Of a stretch of DNA of 64,000 bases, positions 26,380 through 35,500 are shown in pieces. Location: assembly GCF_026343955.1 (NCBI RefSeq), contig NZ_JAPKNI010000007.1:62001-126000 (forward strand), read 5' to 3'. The DNA comes from Kaistia defluvii (lineage in GTDB: Bacteria; Pseudomonadota; Alphaproteobacteria; Rhizobiales; Kaistiaceae). Each line of letters begins with the position of its first letter. Position 1 is the stretch's first letter. Under the pieces are notes generated by a model. The model was not told the DNA's origin, did no database searches, and saw only the letters and a list, made by a program, of their open reading frames with translations. Made by a program: the position numbers and the translations under genes.

Positions 26380-27405
26380 GGCGAGGCGCAGCCGCCGCGC
26401 CAGGGCCTGCCAGACCCGATCGGCGGTCTGGTCGGCCATGCAGGGCGGGCCTTCGCCAAAGTCCGGCTTGATCCGGCATTGCGTCTGTTCGCAGGGAGCG
26501 CAATCCCGCTTCGACACGAACTCCTCGACGTCGGGACCGACCAGCCCGGTCAGGCCGGGATTGGTCGGGCCATAGAGCCCGATCGTCGGGATGCCGAAGG
26601 CGGCGGCGAGATGGCCGAGCCCCGTATCGACCGTGACGACGCCGGCTGCGTTGGCGATTACCGGAATGAGGCTCTCCAGCCCACCAGCGGGCACCTGCTC
26701 GACATTGGGCAGGCCGGCCGCGATCTTGGCCGCCCGCTCGGTCTCGGTGGCACCATGCGCGAACAGCTTCACGCCGAGGCCGGCCGCGCCGCATCGCTCG
26801 GCGACGCCGCGCCAGCCTTCGACCGTCCAGGTCTTGGTGGCCCAACTGGTGCCGTGGATCAGCACGATGCCGTCGCCGCTGCGCGTGCGGATGCCGCTAT
26901 TGGCGAAATCCGGCACCAGCCTCGCATCCGCCGGGCCTGTCGGCATGGGATAGCCGAGCGACTGCGCGAACAGCTTGCGAATCCGTGTGACCATGTGCTC
27001 GGTCTCGGGGATGTCGTGGCCCACCTGGTAGAACCAGGTCGCCATGCTCTCTCGCGCGCTGCCCCTGGCGAAGCCGTGGCGCGGCGTGACGCCGGAAAAC
27101 ATGCCCACGAGGGCGCTCTTCATCAGCCCCTGCGCGTCGATCAGCAGGTCGTAACCGCCGCCCCGGAGCATGCCGACGGCGTCCTTCATCTCGGCGAAGG
27201 TCTCGCGCGGCTTCTTCTTCATCCGGCGGATCGGCAGGGCGATGACGTTGCGCACGGCCGGATGCAGCCTTGCCAGCGGCGCGAACGCCTCGTCGACGAC
27301 CCAGTCCAGCTCAAGGCCGGGAATGGCGCGCATGGCGTCCGTCACCGCAGGATAGGTGTGGACGACGTCGCCGAGCGACGAGAGTTTGACGAGAAGGACG
27401 CGCAT
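26362..27405 (-). CDS. waaC: LPS heptosyltransferase I
   Basis: 347 residues. Of two adjacent ATGs (27408, 27405) the second is favoured because AAGG is only two bases from the first. MRVLLVKLSSLGDVVHTYPA is the N-terminal WaaC motif, shown here at its 20-residue limit; LIHGTSWATKTW and TVDTGLGHLAAAFG form the donor site. It transfers the first heptose to Kdo. It faces the rest of the heptose cluster, converging on the AGE gene. CAPCEQTQCRIKPDFGEGPPC (core CAPCEQTQC) near the C terminus is a cysteine cluster of the family. Confidence 0.92.
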   Translation of the reverse strand: MRVLLVKLSSLGDVVHTYPAVTDAMRAIPGLELDWVVDEAFAPLARLHPAVRNVIALPIRRMKKKPRETFAEMKDAVGMLRGGGYDLLIDAQGLMKSALVGMFSGVTPRHGFARGSARESMATWFYQVGHDIPETEHMVTRIRKLFAQSLGYPMPTGPADARLVPDFANSGIRTRSGDGIVLIHGTSWATKTWTVEGWRGVAERCGAAGLGVKLFAHGATETERAAKIAAGLPNVEQVPAGGLESLIPVIANAAGVVTVDTGLGHLAAAFGIPTIGLYGPTNPGLTGLVGPDVEEFVSKRDCAPCEQTQCRIKPDFGEGPPCMADQTADRVWQALARRLRLASAGGL

Positions 27406-27482
27406 CATCACCTTGCGGCCGGATCGGCCTTTCCTAGGCAATGCCGCAATCGCGCCGGCTTCGCAAGCGCGGCGATCGTCGG

Positions 27483-27511
27483 TTGACCGAGCCCCGCATA
27501 ATTTTTACCAA
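27483..27511 (+). promoter_or_regulatory. Candidate promoter of the M24 peptidase gene
   Basis: TTGACC at 27483-27488, 17 bases, then TACCAA at 27506-27511, in an A/T-rich patch of an otherwise GC-rich divergent gap. The -35 is good, the -10 is weak. Confidence 0.3.
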
Positions 27512-27538
27512 TAGTGAAACTTCATGCGGGAGACGACG

Positions 27539-28630
27539 ATGACACGGCTTGCCACCCTCCAATCCATGCTCCGCCAGAATGGCGTCGACGCGGTGGCGCT
27601 CGGGCCGGGGCCGCACATGGCCTATATCGCCGATGTGCATCCGCATGCCGACGAACGCCCCTGCCTGCTGATCGCGACGCCCGCAGGGGCGGCCATCCTG
27701 ATGCCGGAGCTCAACGCCGACGAAATGCGCCGGCAGACCGACCTGCCCTTCTTCACCTGGTCCGACGCGACCGGCCCACAGGCCGCCCTCGCAGCCCTGA
27801 TCCATTCGCTCGGCATCGAGAAGGGAACCAAGCTGGTTCAGGTGGACGAGACGATGCGCGCCGATTTCGCGCTTCTCGTCCTCGAGGCGCTCGGTCAGCC
27901 CAAGGCCGCCTTCGCCGCCGAGAGCGTCGGGCGCATGCGCCTTTCCAAGGATGAGGCCGAAAAGGCCGAGATCCTTCGCAATGCCGAGATCGACGATCGT
28001 GCCATGGAGGCGGCTTTCGCGGCCATCCGGCCTGGCGTCACCGAGCGCGAGATCGCCGACGCGGCCCGCGCCGTGTTCGAGGAAGCGGGCGCCACGCCGC
28101 TCTTCACCATCGTCGGCGCCGGCGGCAATGGCGCTTTCCCGCACTACGCCACCGGCGACCAGCCGGTGGCGGTCGGCGATGCCATCGTCATGGACATCGG
28201 CGCACGCTCCGGCTCGTTTTCCAGCGACCTCACCCGCATGGCTTTCGTCGGCCAGCCGAGCGAGGAATATCTCAGGGTTCACGCCGTCGTCGAAGCCGCG
28301 GTGCAGGCCGCCTGCGAAGCCGCACGCCCCGGCGTCGCCGCACGCGAGGTCGATGCGGCAGCGCGCGGCGTGATCACCGCGGCGGGCTATGGCCCCTATT
28401 TCACCCATCGCACGGGCCATGGCCTGGGTCTTGAAGGCCACGAGCCGCCTTATTTGACCTCGACCAGCGATACGATCCTCGAAGAGGGCATGGTGTTCTC
28501 GATCGAGCCCGGCATCTACCTGCAGGGCAAGTTCGGCATCCGCTTGGAGGAGATCGTGATCCTCGAAGCCGACGGCCCACGCATCGTCAGCCGGCTGCCG
28601 CGCGACGTCTTCGTGGCTCCGGCTGAATGA
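27539..28630 (+). CDS. M24-family Xaa-Pro aminopeptidase
   Basis: 363 residues from the ATG at 27539, preceded by GGGAG; an in-frame ATG at 27524 lacks a ribosome-binding site. The N-terminal creatinase-type domain is followed by the pita-bread domain, whose metal ligands appear in order: MDIGARSGSFSSDLTR (two Asp), THRTGHGLGLEGHE (His), FSIEPGIY (Glu) and RLEEIV (Glu). It should release N-terminal residues ahead of proline in the cytoplasm. Divergent from waaC. Confidence 0.9.
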   Translation: MTRLATLQSMLRQNGVDAVALGPGPHMAYIADVHPHADERPCLLIATPAGAAILMPELNADEMRRQTDLPFFTWSDATGPQAALAALIHSLGIEKGTKLVQVDETMRADFALLVLEALGQPKAAFAAESVGRMRLSKDEAEKAEILRNAEIDDRAMEAAFAAIRPGVTEREIADAARAVFEEAGATPLFTIVGAGGNGAFPHYATGDQPVAVGDAIVMDIGARSGSFSSDLTRMAFVGQPSEEYLRVHAVVEAAVQAACEAARPGVAAREVDAAARGVITAAGYGPYFTHRTGHGLGLEGHEPPYLTSTSDTILEEGMVFSIEPGIYLQGKFGIRLEEIVILEADGPRIVSRLPRDVFVAPAE

Positions 28631-28658
28631 ACGGGAGCGTTCGAAATCCGGCATAACG

Positions 28659-28697
28659 AAAAGCGGCCAGCGTCTGGAAAGGCGCTGGCCGCTTTTT
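28659..28697. terminator. Bidirectional intrinsic terminator
   Basis: AAAAGCGGCCAGCG (28659-28672) pairs with CGCTGGCCGCTTTT (from 28683) and is flanked by A and T runs, so it serves both the peptidase gene and the converging heme A synthase gene. Confidence 0.92.
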
Positions 28698-28713
28698 TGT
28701 TCGATTGGGAAGA

Positions 28714-29805
28714 TTACGCCGTGATCGGCGTCGGCTCATTGAGCGCGCGGCGGTGGGCGACGGCGGCCCACAGCACGACGGCAGCGCCGAACTGGTGCAG
28801 CAGCGCCAGGTCCAGCGGCACGACGGCGATCAGGGTCGCGATGCCGATGCCGGCCTGCGCGGTCACCAGCAGGGCCAGATGCCGCGCCCGGCGCGCGGCG
28901 GGCGTGCGGGGCACCAGCTTCCAGGCCTGGAAGGCATGGATCATGGCGGCGATGAACAGCAGATAGGCGACGACGCGGTGATCGAACTGCACCGTCATCA
29001 CGTCCTCGAATATGCTCCGCCAGGCAGGATCATAGTCGAACACGCCGCTTGGGATGATATTGCCGGCCATCAGTGGCCAGGTGTTGTAGGTCAGGCCGGC
29101 CTTGAGGCCCGCGACGAGACCGCCGAGGAAGATCTGGAGGAAGACCACCACGACAAGAAACGTCGCCATGCCCTTGAGCGGCGCCGAGTTCTTGCGATTC
29201 TCGCCTCGATCCGGCACCAGTCCGCGGCTGATCCAGACGGCGGCGCCGAGGATGAAACAGGCGATGATGAGATGGATCGCGAGGCGATACTGGCTGACGC
29301 TGATGCGGTTCACGAGACCACTGGTGACCATCCACCAGCCGATCGCACCCTGAAGTCCGCCCAGCGCGAACAGGCCGAGCAGGCGGGGGACCAGCCGACG
29401 CTCGATCCGACCGGTCATCCAGAGCAGCACGAACGGGACGAAGAAGACCACGCCGATCAGACGGCCGAGCAGGCGGTGGCCCCACTCCCACCAGAAGATC
29501 TGCTTGAACTCGCTGACCGTCATGCCCTTGTTGACGATCTCGTATTGCGGAATCTGCTGGTACTTGGCGAACTCTTCCTGCCACTCGACATCGCCAATCG
29601 GCGGGATCACGCCGTGAATGGGCTTCCATTCCGTGATGGAGAGGCCGGAGCCGGTCAGGCGGGTCGCGCCGCCGACGACGATCATGGCGATGATCATCAG
29701 GATCACGGCGCCTAGCCAGAGGCGGATCAGCGCACGATCGCGCTGCCGGTCCCGCACCGGTGCCTGCCCTGCCGTCGTCTTCGCCGCCAAACCGTCCATC
29801 GCCAT
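28714..29805 (-). CDS. ctaA: Heme A synthase (Cox15/CtaA)
   Basis: 363 residues from the ATG at 29805, which has GAGG six bases upstream; the frame runs on to 29982 with an Arg-rich non-coding-like extension. Eight membrane helices. VVGGATRLTGSGLSITEWKP (cut at 20), WWEWGHRLLGRLIG and later VQFDHRVVAYLLF and LHQFGAAVVLW supply the heme-binding histidines. It oxidises heme O to heme A for cytochrome oxidase. It stands alone, away from the cox genes. Confidence 0.92.
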   Translation of the reverse strand: MAMDGLAAKTTAGQAPVRDRQRDRALIRLWLGAVILMIIAMIVVGGATRLTGSGLSITEWKPIHGVIPPIGDVEWQEEFAKYQQIPQYEIVNKGMTVSEFKQIFWWEWGHRLLGRLIGVVFFVPFVLLWMTGRIERRLVPRLLGLFALGGLQGAIGWWMVTSGLVNRISVSQYRLAIHLIIACFILGAAVWISRGLVPDRGENRKNSAPLKGMATFLVVVVFLQIFLGGLVAGLKAGLTYNTWPLMAGNIIPSGVFDYDPAWRSIFEDVMTVQFDHRVVAYLLFIAAMIHAFQAWKLVPRTPAARRARHLALLVTAQAGIGIATLIAVVPLDLALLHQFGAAVVLWAAVAHRRALNEPTPITA

Positions 29806-30011
29806 CGCGCACCTCAAGAGCTCTCGACGGCTGGGCTTAGCGGCTCGGCGCGGCGGCGACAACAGAGGCCGCCGCCGCCGCACCAATCGGCCGCGCGACA
29901 TCCGGTCGCGCAGCGTCAGGACAGGCCATCCGTCGTCACGGCCTTTGCGGTTCGCCGGCGAACGCGCTATTGCCACGACCACCGCTTCCGAACCTGCATG
30001 AAAGGCCCGAC

Positions 30012-30227
30012 ATGCCCATCCGGCTCCGCAAATTCATCGGCATGATCGCGCTTGTCGTCCTCGTGATCGTCTATGCCTTCGTCGCCATGGTGATCGCCCA
30101 GTTGAAGCTGCCGGAAGCCCCGCGCTGGGTCCAGATGCTCTACTACGTCGTCGTCGGCCTCGCCTGGATCTTCCCGGCCGGCGCCATCATCGCCTGGATG
30201 CAGAAGCCTATCGCGCCGAAGAACTAG
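30012..30227 (+). CDS. DUF2842 small membrane protein
   Basis: 71 residues starting at 30012. Two hydrophobic segments (FIGMIALVVLVIVYAFVAMV, cut at 20, and YYVVVGLAWIFPAGAIIAWM) with WVQML between them and a short basic tail, the usual layout of DUF2842, a family common in alphaproteobacteria. Function unknown. It is divergent from ctaA and overlaps the converging deacetylase gene by 20 bp. Confidence 0.8.
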   Translation: MPIRLRKFIGMIALVVLVIVYAFVAMVIAQLKLPEAPRWVQMLYYVVVGLAWIFPAGAIIAWMQKPIAPKN

Positions 30228-31275
30228 CCGGCCTTCCGACCCAGCCGCGAATCCGGCGCTCGAGAGCGATCGGCACGCCGGAGAGAAGCAGGTCCAGATA
30301 GCGCATGGACTGGTAGTGGCCGTTCATCGAGATGCGCGGCAAGGCGGTGAGCCGGCTCTTGGGCCCGAGCACGCCGCGTCGGGTCGTCACGGCGGTGGCG
30401 AACCCCAACGCCGAGGCCAGGTCGAATTCCCGCTCGCCGGCCGTCCGGTCCGAGCCATAGGGATAGGCGAAATGACGCGGGCGGAGGCCGGTCATCGCCT
30501 CGATCCGATCGCGGCTATCGTCCATTTCCCGCAGGGCGCGTCCGCGCTCCAGCCGGGCCAGCGCATAATGGCCCACCGTATGGGCGCCGATCGTGACGAG
30601 CGGATCGGCGGCAAGGGCACTCACCTCGTCCCAGTCCATCATCTCGCGGGACAGCATATGCCGGGTGTCGATGCCATAGGCGGCCGCTGCACGATCGATG
30701 GCGTCGCGCTGGGCGTCTTCCGCGACGCTGCAAAGCTCCAGCGCCAGCGTCCGTGCAGCGAGCCTCTTCTCCGAAAGCGATGCGGTCGGCAGGTCGAAAT
30801 CCCCATCGCCAATGCGCATGGTCAGCCGTGGCGTCTGCTCGACCAGCGAGACCATGACCTCCCACCAGGGAACGGCGGTGCGATCGATCAACCCTGTCGC
30901 GACATAGACCGTGAAAGGCGCCCGGAGCGCCTTCAGGACGGGATAGGCCTCGGTGAAATTGTCGCGATAGCCGTCGTCGAAGGTGAGCACGACGAAGCGC
31001 CTGGCGCCCGGATCCGCCATGCGCCGGCTGGCCTCGTCGAGATCGACGATGTCCAGTCCGCGCGCCGTGATGCGCTCCACCACCCGCTTGAGAAAGCCGG
31101 GCGTCACTTCGAGATGGGCGTTGGGCTGGAAGCGCGAACTGCCCGGGGTCCGCACATGATGAAACATCAGGATGGCGCCGGCGCCACGGACATACGGCGC
31201 AAAAAGCCGATGCGCGCCGCTCCAGTAGAGTGCGTTCAGGCCCGCCTTGTAGCCGGTAGTCTTCAGACCATGCAT
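30208..31275 (-). CDS. Polysaccharide deacetylase (NodB homology domain)
   Basis: 355 residues. The NodB fold shows the catalytic motif VLTFDDGYRDN and the metal-binding histidines in TIGAHTVGHYALA, then the RPRHFAYPYG motif. AILMFHHV near residue 36 is typical of exopolysaccharide-linked deacetylases. There is no signal peptide, so it may act on a lipid-linked precursor in the cytoplasm. It is the left border of the EPS genes and is divergent from the CelD-type gene. Confidence 0.88.
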   Translation of the reverse strand: MHGLKTTGYKAGLNALYWSGAHRLFAPYVRGAGAILMFHHVRTPGSSRFQPNAHLEVTPGFLKRVVERITARGLDIVDLDEASRRMADPGARRFVVLTFDDGYRDNFTEAYPVLKALRAPFTVYVATGLIDRTAVPWWEVMVSLVEQTPRLTMRIGDGDFDLPTASLSEKRLAARTLALELCSVAEDAQRDAIDRAAAAYGIDTRHMLSREMMDWDEVSALAADPLVTIGAHTVGHYALARLERGRALREMDDSRDRIEAMTGLRPRHFAYPYGSDRTAGEREFDLASALGFATAVTTRRGVLGPKSRLTALPRISMNGHYQSMRYLDLLLSGVPIALERRIRGWVGRPASSSAR

Positions 31276-31300
31276 CAGAGATCCCAGCCGTCCGGGCTAC

Positions 31301-32602
31301 ATGCAACCATCCCATGCCTCATACGAACCCGATATTTACGATAGGTTGATACCGTCACGAGAACTTATGGGAAGCATTGGAATCCTACGCATGGACGGGG
31401 CAGACGCGCAGGCGCCGGCAAGCAGCATCGCTGTTGCGGATCTCGACATCGCTGTCCACGCCTCGCCGCGAGAAATCGCCGGGGACTGGCGCGCGCTGGA
31501 ACACGCCCTGCCCGTTTCCGTTTACCAGAGTTTCGACTGGATCGACTGCTGGATCGAGACAGCGACGGCGCCGCAAAGGATCCGGCCGGTTATCGTCTCG
31601 ATCCGCCATGGGACGCGCCTCGTCGCGGTCCTTCCGCTCGGCATCGAGCGTGTCGGCCCGTTGCGGGTCGCGCGGTTCCTAGGCGGCGACCATGCCAACA
31701 TCCGCATGGGCCTGTTCGACCCCGACTTCGCCGCTGCGCTCGACGGGCGATCGACACCGGATCTGTTGCGCGCTGTGGCGGGACGAATTCGAAGCATCGA
31801 CCTTTTCGACCTGGACGCCCAGCCGATCGCATGGGCCGGTATTCCGAACCCGCTCGCTGTTCACACGCATGCGACCCAGGCCCGTTGCGACGTTGGCATG
31901 ATGCGGCTGGAAACGGATTTCGCCTCGGTGCTCAAGGCGCACAGGGGCGCCAAGAAGGGCAAGAAGCACCGGTGGCAGGCCAACACGCTGGAGCCGGTCG
32001 GGGGCTTCACCCTACGCCGCGCCGGATCGCAGGCAGAAGCGCTGGCGATCCTGGACAGCTATTTCGCGCAGAAGGCGGCCTGGTTCCGCAGCCAGGGAAT
32101 CGCCGACAGCTTTGCCGAGCCCGGTGTGGCGGACTTCTTCCGCGCGCTTGTCAGGCGACGCTGGAGCGGCGGCGAAAGCGCGCTGATCGAGCTCGACGCG
32201 TTGGAATTCGATGGCGGCATCCGTGCGATCCTTGGCAGCGGGACGCAGTCCGGACGGTTGAGCGGCTATTTCATGTCGGTCTCGGACGATGATTGGCGTC
32301 GTGTCAGCCCCGGCGAACTGATGCTCTACGAAGTGATCGCCGCGAGCTGCGCACGCGGCCTCCAGGCGCTCGATCTCGGCCGCGGCGACGAGCGCTACAA
32401 GGCCTCCTGGCTCGACATCAACGAGCCGCATGTCCGCGCCATCATCCCCGTCACGCCGGCTGGCCGTGCCGCCGCAGCCTTGCTGCGCCTTGCCGACAGG
32501 ACCGAGCGCGCGGTTCGCGGCAATCCGAGGTTGTGGAAGCTGGCCAAGACGATCCGGCGCTGGCGCGGCCGAGACGAGAAGACACCCGCCGACGCCGAGT
32601 GA
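31301..32602 (+). CDS. CelD/BcsL-type GNAT acetyltransferase
   Basis: Up to 433 residues. The start is uncertain: 31301 leaves only 25 bp to the divergent deacetylase gene and none of the three candidate starts (31301, 31367, 31391) has a good ribosome-binding site. The base composition before 31391 is unlike coding sequence, so the real protein is probably about 400 residues. It has the duplicated GNAT/FemAB-like fold of EPS and cellulose acetyltransferases, with VYQSFDWIDCW near the N terminus and ALDLGRGDERYKASW near the C terminus. Its stop abuts the converging Wzz gene stop. Confidence 0.82.
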   Translation: MQPSHASYEPDIYDRLIPSRELMGSIGILRMDGADAQAPASSIAVADLDIAVHASPREIAGDWRALEHALPVSVYQSFDWIDCWIETATAPQRIRPVIVSIRHGTRLVAVLPLGIERVGPLRVARFLGGDHANIRMGLFDPDFAAALDGRSTPDLLRAVAGRIRSIDLFDLDAQPIAWAGIPNPLAVHTHATQARCDVGMMRLETDFASVLKAHRGAKKGKKHRWQANTLEPVGGFTLRRAGSQAEALAILDSYFAQKAAWFRSQGIADSFAEPGVADFFRALVRRRWSGGESALIELDALEFDGGIRAILGSGTQSGRLSGYFMSVSDDDWRRVSPGELMLYEVIAASCARGLQALDLGRGDERYKASWLDINEPHVRAIIPVTPAGRAAAALLRLADRTERAVRGNPRLWKLAKTIRRWRGRDEKTPADAE

Positions 32603-34744
32603 TCAGGCGACAGCGGCCTCGGGCGTCGCATCCTCCTCGTCGGCGGACGGCGCCGTGGCGATCAGGACCATCACCTCGGCGGAGGTTGCGGCCTTCATCG
32701 CTTCCACGGCGCTTGTCGCGCCTGCATCGTCGGCGTTGCCTTCGGTGACGAGGATCACCGCGCCGGCCTGCGGCGCCATCTGCAACGCCATGTCGGCATC
32801 GGCATCGAGCAGGATCTGGTCATAGGTCTGATCGAGCGCTTCGAGGATGCTGACGAAACGCTCGCCCTTGGCGGCCTCGGGCTCGAACTCCAGCAATCCG
32901 TGCGGAATGAGATGGGCGCGGGAACGGCGGTCGCGGAAGATGACCTGCGCGAACGAGGCAATTCCCGCGAAAAGGTCAGTCAGTCCCGGCAGACGCTCGC
33001 CCGCCGCCATCGCCTTGCTGTCCGCGCCATCGGCATGGAGATCGATCAGCAGCACGCGGTTGCCCCGGCGCGACAAAGCGCGGGCAAGGGCCACGGCTGC
33101 CAGAGGCCGCCCTGACGCATCCGGCTCCGGCATCGAGACCAGGACCCGGCGGGCTTTCGAGTCGACGATATGGTCGACGATCGAGTTCAGCGCGTCCTGA
33201 GTTTCGGCGCTCAAAACGCGTCCAAGCGCCGGTCCGGCCGTAACCAGGGTCGGCACGACCTCCGGGGTCGCTTTGTTCCAGCGCTTCCGGTCCTCGACCG
33301 GATCGGCGGCGAGCGCGGGCGGCGGCGGCGGCTCCACGGAAATCCGGCGCAGCGCCCTGCCCGAGGTCAGTTCGCGGATCAGGATGATGGCGATGGCGAG
33401 AAGAAGAAGCGCGATGGTCGCCGCCGCCGTGATCGGCAGCTTCTTCGGGAAGGCCGGCTCCAGCGGCACGGCGGCGCGCGAAATGATGCGGGCGTCGGCC
33501 GGCAGATAGTTGCCATCCTGGCGGGACGACGCTTCGCGGTAGCGCTTGAGATAGCTTTCCAAGAGATCGCGCTGCGCCGTGGCTTCCCGCTCCAGTGCGC
33601 GCAGTTCCACCTCATCATTGTTGGTCTGGCCGGTCGCAGCCTTGGCGCGCGTCAGATCCTGGCCGATATCCGCCTCACGGGCCCGCGCCGTCGCCGCCTC
33701 GCCTTCCAGGCTCTGCAGGATCCGCGTTACCTCGCGGCGCACCTGTGCGTCGAGGTCGGCAAGCTGAGCGTTCAGTTCCCGGAGGCGGGGATGCGCCGGC
33801 AGCAGCGTCGCCGACATCTGCGCGATCTGCGCGCGGAGCGCGACCTGCTGTTCGCGCAGGCGCTGGATCAGCTGGGAGTCACGGACATCGGGGACGTCCG
33901 GAGTCGTGCCGCTGCTGAGGCTCTTGCGGACTGTCGCCGCCTTCGCTTCGGCCGCGGAACGGGCCGCGACCAGCCGCGCCAGCTCGGCGTTGAGGTCGTT
34001 CAGCTTCTGCTGTGCCAGCGAGGTGTTGTTCTGCCCGCCGGAAAACAGGCCGTGCTCGGTACGGAACGCCTCGACCTTGCCCTCGGCCGTCGTAACCTTG
34101 GTGCGCAGATCCGCGATCTGCGATTCGAGCCAGCGGGTGGCGTCGGCATTGGTCGACCGGCGCGCCTCGCGTTCCAGCGCGAGATACTCATCCGCGACCG
34201 CGTTGGCGACCCGGGCCGCGAGCTGCGGATCGGTCGACGAGAATCCCACCGTGATGACTCGGGTCTTGTCGATCGAGAACACGTCCAGCTTGTCCGCGAA
34301 GCGCTGCAAGACGCGCTCTTCGAGCGGTCCTTCTGCTACGGGCCTGCCCAGGCCCATTCGCACCAGCATCTGGTCGAAGGACGGCAGGAAACGTGGCTTG
34401 TTGAATTCCTTGAGCGAAGCAAGCCCAAGCGAATCGACCACCGTTGTCGCGAGGTCGCGCGAACCGATGAGCTGGACCTGGCTGGCGACGCCCTCCGAAT
34501 CGAGCAGCGCCCTTACCTCGTCCGCCCCGGCGCCGGCACGGGTGATCTCCGATTCACCGCTTTCGATCAGGATCTTCGTTTCAGCCGTATAGCGCGGCGT
34601 CACGAAATTCAGGCCGATATAGAGTGCGCCCGCAAACAGAACCGAACTGAGCAGCAGCCAGGGCAAAGCGCGAAGCAGCGCGCCAAATAGCGCGCGCATG
34701 TCGAGCTCGACATCATCGATCTGCCCCGAGCGGCCATCCGTCAT
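32603..34744 (-). CDS. Wzz/GumC-type chain-length protein with a degenerate BY-kinase domain
   Basis: 713 residues. The N-terminal Wzz domain has a membrane helix near residue 30 and YTAETKILIESG; a long coiled-coil region follows, with LPAHPRLRELNAQLADLD, and a second helix lies near residue 440. The C-terminal part (about 530-700) has the BY-kinase fold, with LLIDLHADG in the Walker A' position and QILLDADADM as Walker B. The Walker A loop is replaced by MPEPDASGRPLAA and has no lysine, and no C-terminal tyrosine cluster is present. It should control EPS polymerisation and export but not phosphorylate. Confidence 0.88.
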   Translation of the reverse strand: MTDGRSGQIDDVELDMRALFGALLRALPWLLLSSVLFAGALYIGLNFVTPRYTAETKILIESGESEITRAGAGADEVRALLDSEGVASQVQLIGSRDLATTVVDSLGLASLKEFNKPRFLPSFDQMLVRMGLGRPVAEGPLEERVLQRFADKLDVFSIDKTRVITVGFSSTDPQLAARVANAVADEYLALEREARRSTNADATRWLESQIADLRTKVTTAEGKVEAFRTEHGLFSGGQNNTSLAQQKLNDLNAELARLVAARSAAEAKAATVRKSLSSGTTPDVPDVRDSQLIQRLREQQVALRAQIAQMSATLLPAHPRLRELNAQLADLDAQVRREVTRILQSLEGEAATARAREADIGQDLTRAKAATGQTNNDEVELRALEREATAQRDLLESYLKRYREASSRQDGNYLPADARIISRAAVPLEPAFPKKLPITAAATIALLLLAIAIILIRELTSGRALRRISVEPPPPPALAADPVEDRKRWNKATPEVVPTLVTAGPALGRVLSAETQDALNSIVDHIVDSKARRVLVSMPEPDASGRPLAAVALARALSRRGNRVLLIDLHADGADSKAMAAGERLPGLTDLFAGIASFAQVIFRDRRSRAHLIPHGLLEFEPEAAKGERFVSILEALDQTYDQILLDADADMALQMAPQAGAVILVTEGNADDAGATSAVEAMKAATSAEVMVLIATAPSADEEDATPEAAVA

Positions 34745-34931
34745 AATCGCGTCAATTCCCCTGCCGACGCGCCATCATCGAAAATCAGGGTAACCACCGC
34801 GTTAACTCCGGCCGCGATGCAGTTAAGACACCGGAGGAGGATGGCTCGATTGGCGCCAGACTTTACGTGGCATTAACCATGACCGACGACAGTCCGGTTA
34901 CAGATTCTCTTGCCAGCCGGACGCCATACAG
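34745..34931. promoter_or_regulatory. Divergent promoter region between the Wzz and Wza genes
   Basis: 187 bp relatively rich in A and T. It contains TTAACCAT at 34873-34880, which equals the CtrA half-site known from Caulobacter, and two more TTAA-containing patches at 34801-34826. No clear -35/-10 pair can be picked. It presumably drives both EPS export genes. Confidence 0.35.
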
Positions 34932-35495
34932 ATGCGATTCTTTCTTTTCGTAGCGACCCTTATTGGCGCTGCCTTGCTCGGCGGCTGCGCCAGCCCCTAC
35001 CCGCCCCAGGATCCTGCGACCTACAAGGCGCTGATTGCTCCCTATCGCCTCGACAGCGGCGATCGCCTGCGTGTCGTCGTCTTCGGCCAGGCAGATCTTA
35101 CCAACAGCTACACGATCGATCAGGCCGGCTACATTTCGATGCCGCTGATCGGCGCGGTGGCGGCCCGCGGCCGCAGCACGCAGGAAATGGAAGGCGACAT
35201 CGCCGCCAAGCTGCGCAAGGGCTTCGTCCGAAATCCGGATGTATCCGTTGAAGTCGATCGCTATCGGCCTTTCTTCATCATGGGCGAGGTCACCAGCGCC
35301 GGCCAGTATCCCTATGTGAATGGCATGACGGCCCAGACGGCGGTCGCGATCGCCGGTGGCTTCACGCCACGCGCCCAGCGCGCAGACGTCGATGTAACGC
35401 GCCAGGTCAACGGAAAAGTCACCACTATCCGGCTATTGCCGACGCAGCCGATCTTCCCCGGCGACACCGTCAACGTGCGCGAGCGCTTCTTCTGA
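34932..35495 (+). CDS. Wza/ExoF-type polysaccharide export lipoprotein
   Basis: 187 residues with a lipoprotein signal peptide and lipobox LLGGC19. YRLDSGDRLRVVVFGQADLTN starts the Poly_export domain (core SGDRLRVVVFG), IDQAGYISMPLIG follows, and a SLBB-like domain begins at FFIMGEVTSAGQYPYVNG. It is much shorter than E. coli Wza, as is common in alphaproteobacteria. It should form the outer-membrane/periplasmic export channel acting with the Wzz protein encoded divergently. The GT4 gene follows after 5 bp. Confidence 0.9.
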   Translation: MRFFLFVATLIGAALLGGCASPYPPQDPATYKALIAPYRLDSGDRLRVVVFGQADLTNSYTIDQAGYISMPLIGAVAARGRSTQEMEGDIAAKLRKGFVRNPDVSVEVDRYRPFFIMGEVTSAGQYPYVNGMTAQTAVAIAGGFTPRAQRADVDVTRQVNGKVTTIRLLPTQPIFPGDTVNVRERFF

Positions 35496-35500
35496 ACCAA

